Below, piece by piece: positions 6,182 to 8,165 of a DNA stretch of 8,165 nt. The DNA is from Microcaldota archaeon (lineage in GTDB: Archaea > Iainarchaeota > Iainarchaeia > JAADDC01), in the NCBI GenBank assembly GCA_027043825.1, contig JALUER010000086.1:1-8165 (forward strand). The letters are read 5' to 3'. The notes beneath the pieces were generated by a model. It saw only the letters and a list, made by a program, of their open reading frames with translations, was not told the DNA's origin and did not search any database. The position numbers and the translations under genes were made by a program. Numbering within the stretch: position 1 is the stretch's first letter; the number at the start of each line of letters is the position of its first letter.

Positions 6182-6973
6182 ATGAGAGGACAGCAGGGAA
6201 TCGGAACGATTCTCATACTCATTGCGATAGTCCTGGCAGCCGTCATAGCCTCTGTTTTGATCATTCAGTCTGCCAACGAACTCAAGACCCAGGCCCTCAA
6301 CGTTCAAAAAGAACACGAAAGCCTCCTCATGGATAGGTTAATCATCAAGGAGGTGGATGGGGTCACTGCCATCTGTGACGGTAACCCCTGTATAACCCAT
6401 CTCATCCTCACGGTCTCCTTAGCACCGGGTGCCTCTCCCTTTGACCTGAGAAAGACCTATATGAGCGTGGTTACTGACGACTATGCCCTGGAGGGTGTCC
6501 GATACGTGAAACCGGAAGACCTCTACTACGAGTTCAATGTTCCAGATGATCCGGAGCGCCCCGAGCTGGCAGTGGTTACCATTACCATCCAGGACGAGAA
6601 CAGCGGGAAGTCCCTGGCCTGCAGGGCCGAACTGATAAACATCATGCGCTCCTTGGCCCAGCACGGTTATCCCGATGCCTACGACATCACCCACGTTGCC
6701 CACGTTCTGGACCCCTACCCCCTCGACCTCACCACCGTTCCGCCCGATCTGGGCACCTTCTACACGGTGCTCTGGACGGACTGTGGAGGTAAGGGAGATA
6801 CCCAGACCCTGCTACCGGATCAGGAGATAAAGATATTCTACCGGTTGAGAAAACCCCTCGCTCCCTCTTCCGACTTCACCCTCAAGATAGGATTGCCCCA
6901 GGGGACCCCTACCACCATGGAGCTCCGGGTTCCCCGGGGCTTCCAGGGCAAACTCGTCACGATCTATCCTTAG
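6182..6973 (+). CDS. arlB: Archaellin 2 (archaeal flagellin)
   Basis: A 263-residue filament subunit. It begins MRG/QQGIGTILILIA, a class III signal with the expected cut after Gly3, then a hydrophobic helix (about 7-30) and the archaellin-type ANELKTQALN segment. The outer domain is beta-rich and ends in KLVTIYP. It has four cysteines (C65, C70, C147, C201) and no N-X-S/T sequon, unlike archaellin 1. Near the C terminus both proteins share YTV-x-W-x-x-C, and both have an ED[LV]YY motif, but most of the outer domain has diverged. ATG 6182 is preferred over GTG 6140 because it gives the same MRG start as archaellin 1, sits about 28 bases after a TATA box, and avoids a 14-residue N-terminal extension that contains the promoter. 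It heads the transcript for the C/D-E protein and ArlH. Confidence 0.91.
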   Translation: MRGQQGIGTILILIAIVLAAVIASVLIIQSANELKTQALNVQKEHESLLMDRLIIKEVDGVTAICDGNPCITHLILTVSLAPGASPFDLRKTYMSVVTDDYALEGVRYVKPEDLYYEFNVPDDPERPELAVVTITIQDENSGKSLACRAELINIMRSLAQHGYPDAYDITHVAHVLDPYPLDLTTVPPDLGTFYTVLWTDCGGKGDTQTLLPDQEIKIFYRLRKPLAPSSDFTLKIGLPQGTPTTMELRVPRGFQGKLVTIYP

Positions 6974-6983
6974 GAGGTGGTGA
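6973..6983 (+). promoter_or_regulatory. Strong Shine-Dalgarno site of the arlC-D/E gene
   Basis: GGAGGTGGTGA begins on the last base of the archaellin 2 stop codon and ends 3 bases before ATG 6987. It contains a near-full match to the archaeal anti-Shine-Dalgarno complement and fixes this start. It contrasts with the Shine-Dalgarno-less, leaderless genes that open each unit. Confidence 0.75.
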
Positions 6984-6986
6984 AGA

Positions 6987-7745
6987 ATGTTTGACTTCCT
7001 GAAGCTGGGAGGCGGAGGAAAGAAGAAGGAAGAACAGGCCGCAGCGCCGAAGCCTGCCATTACCCTTGGGGCGGGCCCCGCACCCACCGGTGCGCCAGCC
7101 GTGGGTGTCCCCCCTCAGCCTACTGGTCAGCTGGTGACCTCCGAAGGCAGGGAAGTAACGGCGGTGGTAGAGGACCTTCAGAAGGAGGTGGAGCGGCTCA
7201 AGGACTCCCTGAACGTGGTAAAGGAGAGCGTCAAGGGCGTCAACAACAAGTTGGAGGAGATCGAGAAGACACTGGGACAACTGGCGTCCATCTACGAGAT
7301 CGTTATGAACCAGCTGAACCCCTTCCTGGACGAGGACGAGAAGGCCCTCCCTGTCAAGAAGCCCAGGGTGAAGGCAGAGCCAAGTGAGGAACCTACCGAG
7401 AGGCCGGTGCAGCCAGTCCCAGTTCAGGCGACCCCAGAGGCATCGCCTTCCCAGGACGTGGTCCTCCCCTACGTGGACCTGACCAACCCCAAGGTCATAG
7501 AGGTTCTCATCGACTGGGCCAAGTTCATGGTGGAAAAGGTAGGCCACGCCGGGATCGAGGAGCTCCTCCAGTACTACGTGGACATCCGCTGGATCTCCGA
7601 GGACGTGAAGGAGATAGTGAAGCGCTACGCCGATGGGATAAGGGTGGACATCGAGCCGGACGTGGCGGTGGTCCAATTAGACCCTGAAGACCACTCCAAG
7701 AGCCTGGAGTACATCCTCTCCATAAAGGACCTGATGAGCCGGTGA
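6987..7745 (+). CDS. arlCE: Fused ArlC-ArlD/E archaellum motor adaptor
   Basis: A 252-residue cytoplasmic protein joining two archaellum modules. In euryarchaea these proteins form the motor-associated ring that connects to the chemotaxis response regulator CheY through CheF. Residues 1-14 (MFDFLKLGGGGKKK) are a short hydrophobic stretch followed by glycines and lysines, which could touch the membrane (inference). Residues 15-50 are an Ala/Pro/Gly-rich linker. Residues about 58-115 are a heptad-patterned coiled coil ending in SIYEIVMNQLNPFL, the ArlC hallmark. Residues about 118-160 form a charged, proline-rich linker. Residues about 161-252 are the ArlD/E domain, with VIEVLIDWAKFMVEKVG and LLQYYVDIRWIS. 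ArlC and ArlD/E are separate genes in methanococci and Thermococcales, while haloarchaea have a comparable ArlCE fusion. Only one D/E domain is present here. It lies 13 bases after archaellin 2 and 4 bases before arlH. Confidence 0.9.
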   Translation: MFDFLKLGGGGKKKEEQAAAPKPAITLGAGPAPTGAPAVGVPPQPTGQLVTSEGREVTAVVEDLQKEVERLKDSLNVVKESVKGVNNKLEEIEKTLGQLASIYEIVMNQLNPFLDEDEKALPVKKPRVKAEPSEEPTERPVQPVPVQATPEASPSQDVVLPYVDLTNPKVIEVLIDWAKFMVEKVGHAGIEELLQYYVDIRWISEDVKEIVKRYADGIRVDIEPDVAVVQLDPEDHSKSLEYILSIKDLMSR

Positions 7746-7749
7746 GGAG

Positions 7750-8165
7750 ATGGCCATCTATTCCATCGTCCTCGAGAGGGACGAGTTAGGTCGTAGGCTG
7801 GGCGAGGGCATCATGTCGGGTACCATCACCATCATGGAAGGGCCCGATGGTAGCGGAAAGAGCGTCCTTTCCCAGCGGTTCACCTACGGACTCCTGGTGA
7901 ACGGCCACACCGTCACCTACATCTCCACCGAGCTCTCAACCAAGGACTTCATCCGCCAGATGCAGAACCTGGGCTATGATGTTCTGAAGTACCTCATTTC
8001 CCGCCGGCTCATGTTCTTCCCCGTCTTTCCTCCCTCGGCCAAGAAGGTGAGGGAGAAGAAGGACTTGGTGGATCGCCTCATCCGGGCCGAATTTCTCTTC
8101 ATAAACGACGTGACCATCATAGACTCCTTTAATATGATGGTGCCCGGAGGTGTTCTGCCAGAAAA
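7750..8165 (+). CDS. arlH: ArlH, RecA-like archaellum regulator (5' part)
   Basis: The first 138 residues of ArlH (FlaH), a RecA/KaiC-fold ATP-binding protein. It forms a ring near ArlI and regulates motor assembly through ATP binding and autophosphorylation. Visible features are the family-type opening IVLERDELGRRLGEGI, Walker A GPDGSGKS (31-38) and TVTYISTELSTKDFIRQM (54-71). The Walker B segment VTIIDSF has Asp125. The reading frame is open to the window edge, so roughly the last 40 percent is missing by comparison with the usual length of about 230 residues. ATG 7750 follows GGTGAGGAG, which overlaps the stop of the preceding gene, so the two are probably co-translated. Nothing looks degraded in the visible part. 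Confidence 0.95.
   Translation, partial: MAIYSIVLERDELGRRLGEGIMSGTITIMEGPDGSGKSVLSQRFTYGLLVNGHTVTYISTELSTKDFIRQMQNLGYDVLKYLISRRLMFFPVFPPSAKKVREKKDLVDRLIRAEFLFINDVTIIDSFNMMVPGGVLPE

Overview
The window is archaeal. It carries an archaellum (archaeal flagellum) gene cluster and the flank of that cluster. The archaeal assignment rests on archaellins with class III (prepilin-type) leaders, ArlI/ArlJ/ArlC-D/E/ArlH homologues, TATA-box promoters placed 25-28 bases before the start codons (leaderless transcripts), and an initiator tRNA with the archaeal A1-U72 pair and no encoded CCA. The protein families look euryarchaeal in style and the composition is fairly GC-rich by eye. The exact lineage cannot be read from this window.

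Left flank (1-486): the 3' end of an exonuclease III/AP-endonuclease gene (+) converges on an initiator tRNA-Met gene (-). The tRNA promoter and the first archaellum promoter face away from each other in the short gap before position 487.

Archaellum cluster (457-8165, all +): there appear to be three transcription units, each opening with a TATA box and a leaderless start. The first is archaellin 1 (487-1188). The second is two consecutive ArlI-type motor ATPases (1219-2787 and 2784-4424) followed by the membrane platform ArlJ (4421-6121), joined by 4-base stop/start overlaps. The third is archaellin 2 (6182-6973), then a fused ArlC-ArlD/E switch/adaptor protein (6987-7745), then ArlH (7750 onward, cut off by the window edge). 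The last two genes have Shine-Dalgarno sites.

Expected working model: a PibD/ArlK-type peptidase, not in the window, trims the archaellins. ArlI hexamers with ArlH drive assembly and rotation on ArlJ. The ArlC-D/E protein links the motor to the chemotaxis switch.

The most unusual point is the tandem pair of ArlI ATPases with one ArlJ. The second is canonical. The first keeps Walker A, Walker B, Asp and His boxes but has a shorter, diverged N-terminal half in which several arginines usual for the family are replaced. Other points of interest are the rearranged gene order (I-I-J before C/D-H), predicted three-residue archaellin leaders, the C-D/E fusion, and a 44-base stretch identical between the two ATPase genes that suggests gene conversion. 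ArlF and ArlG are not seen and may lie downstream.
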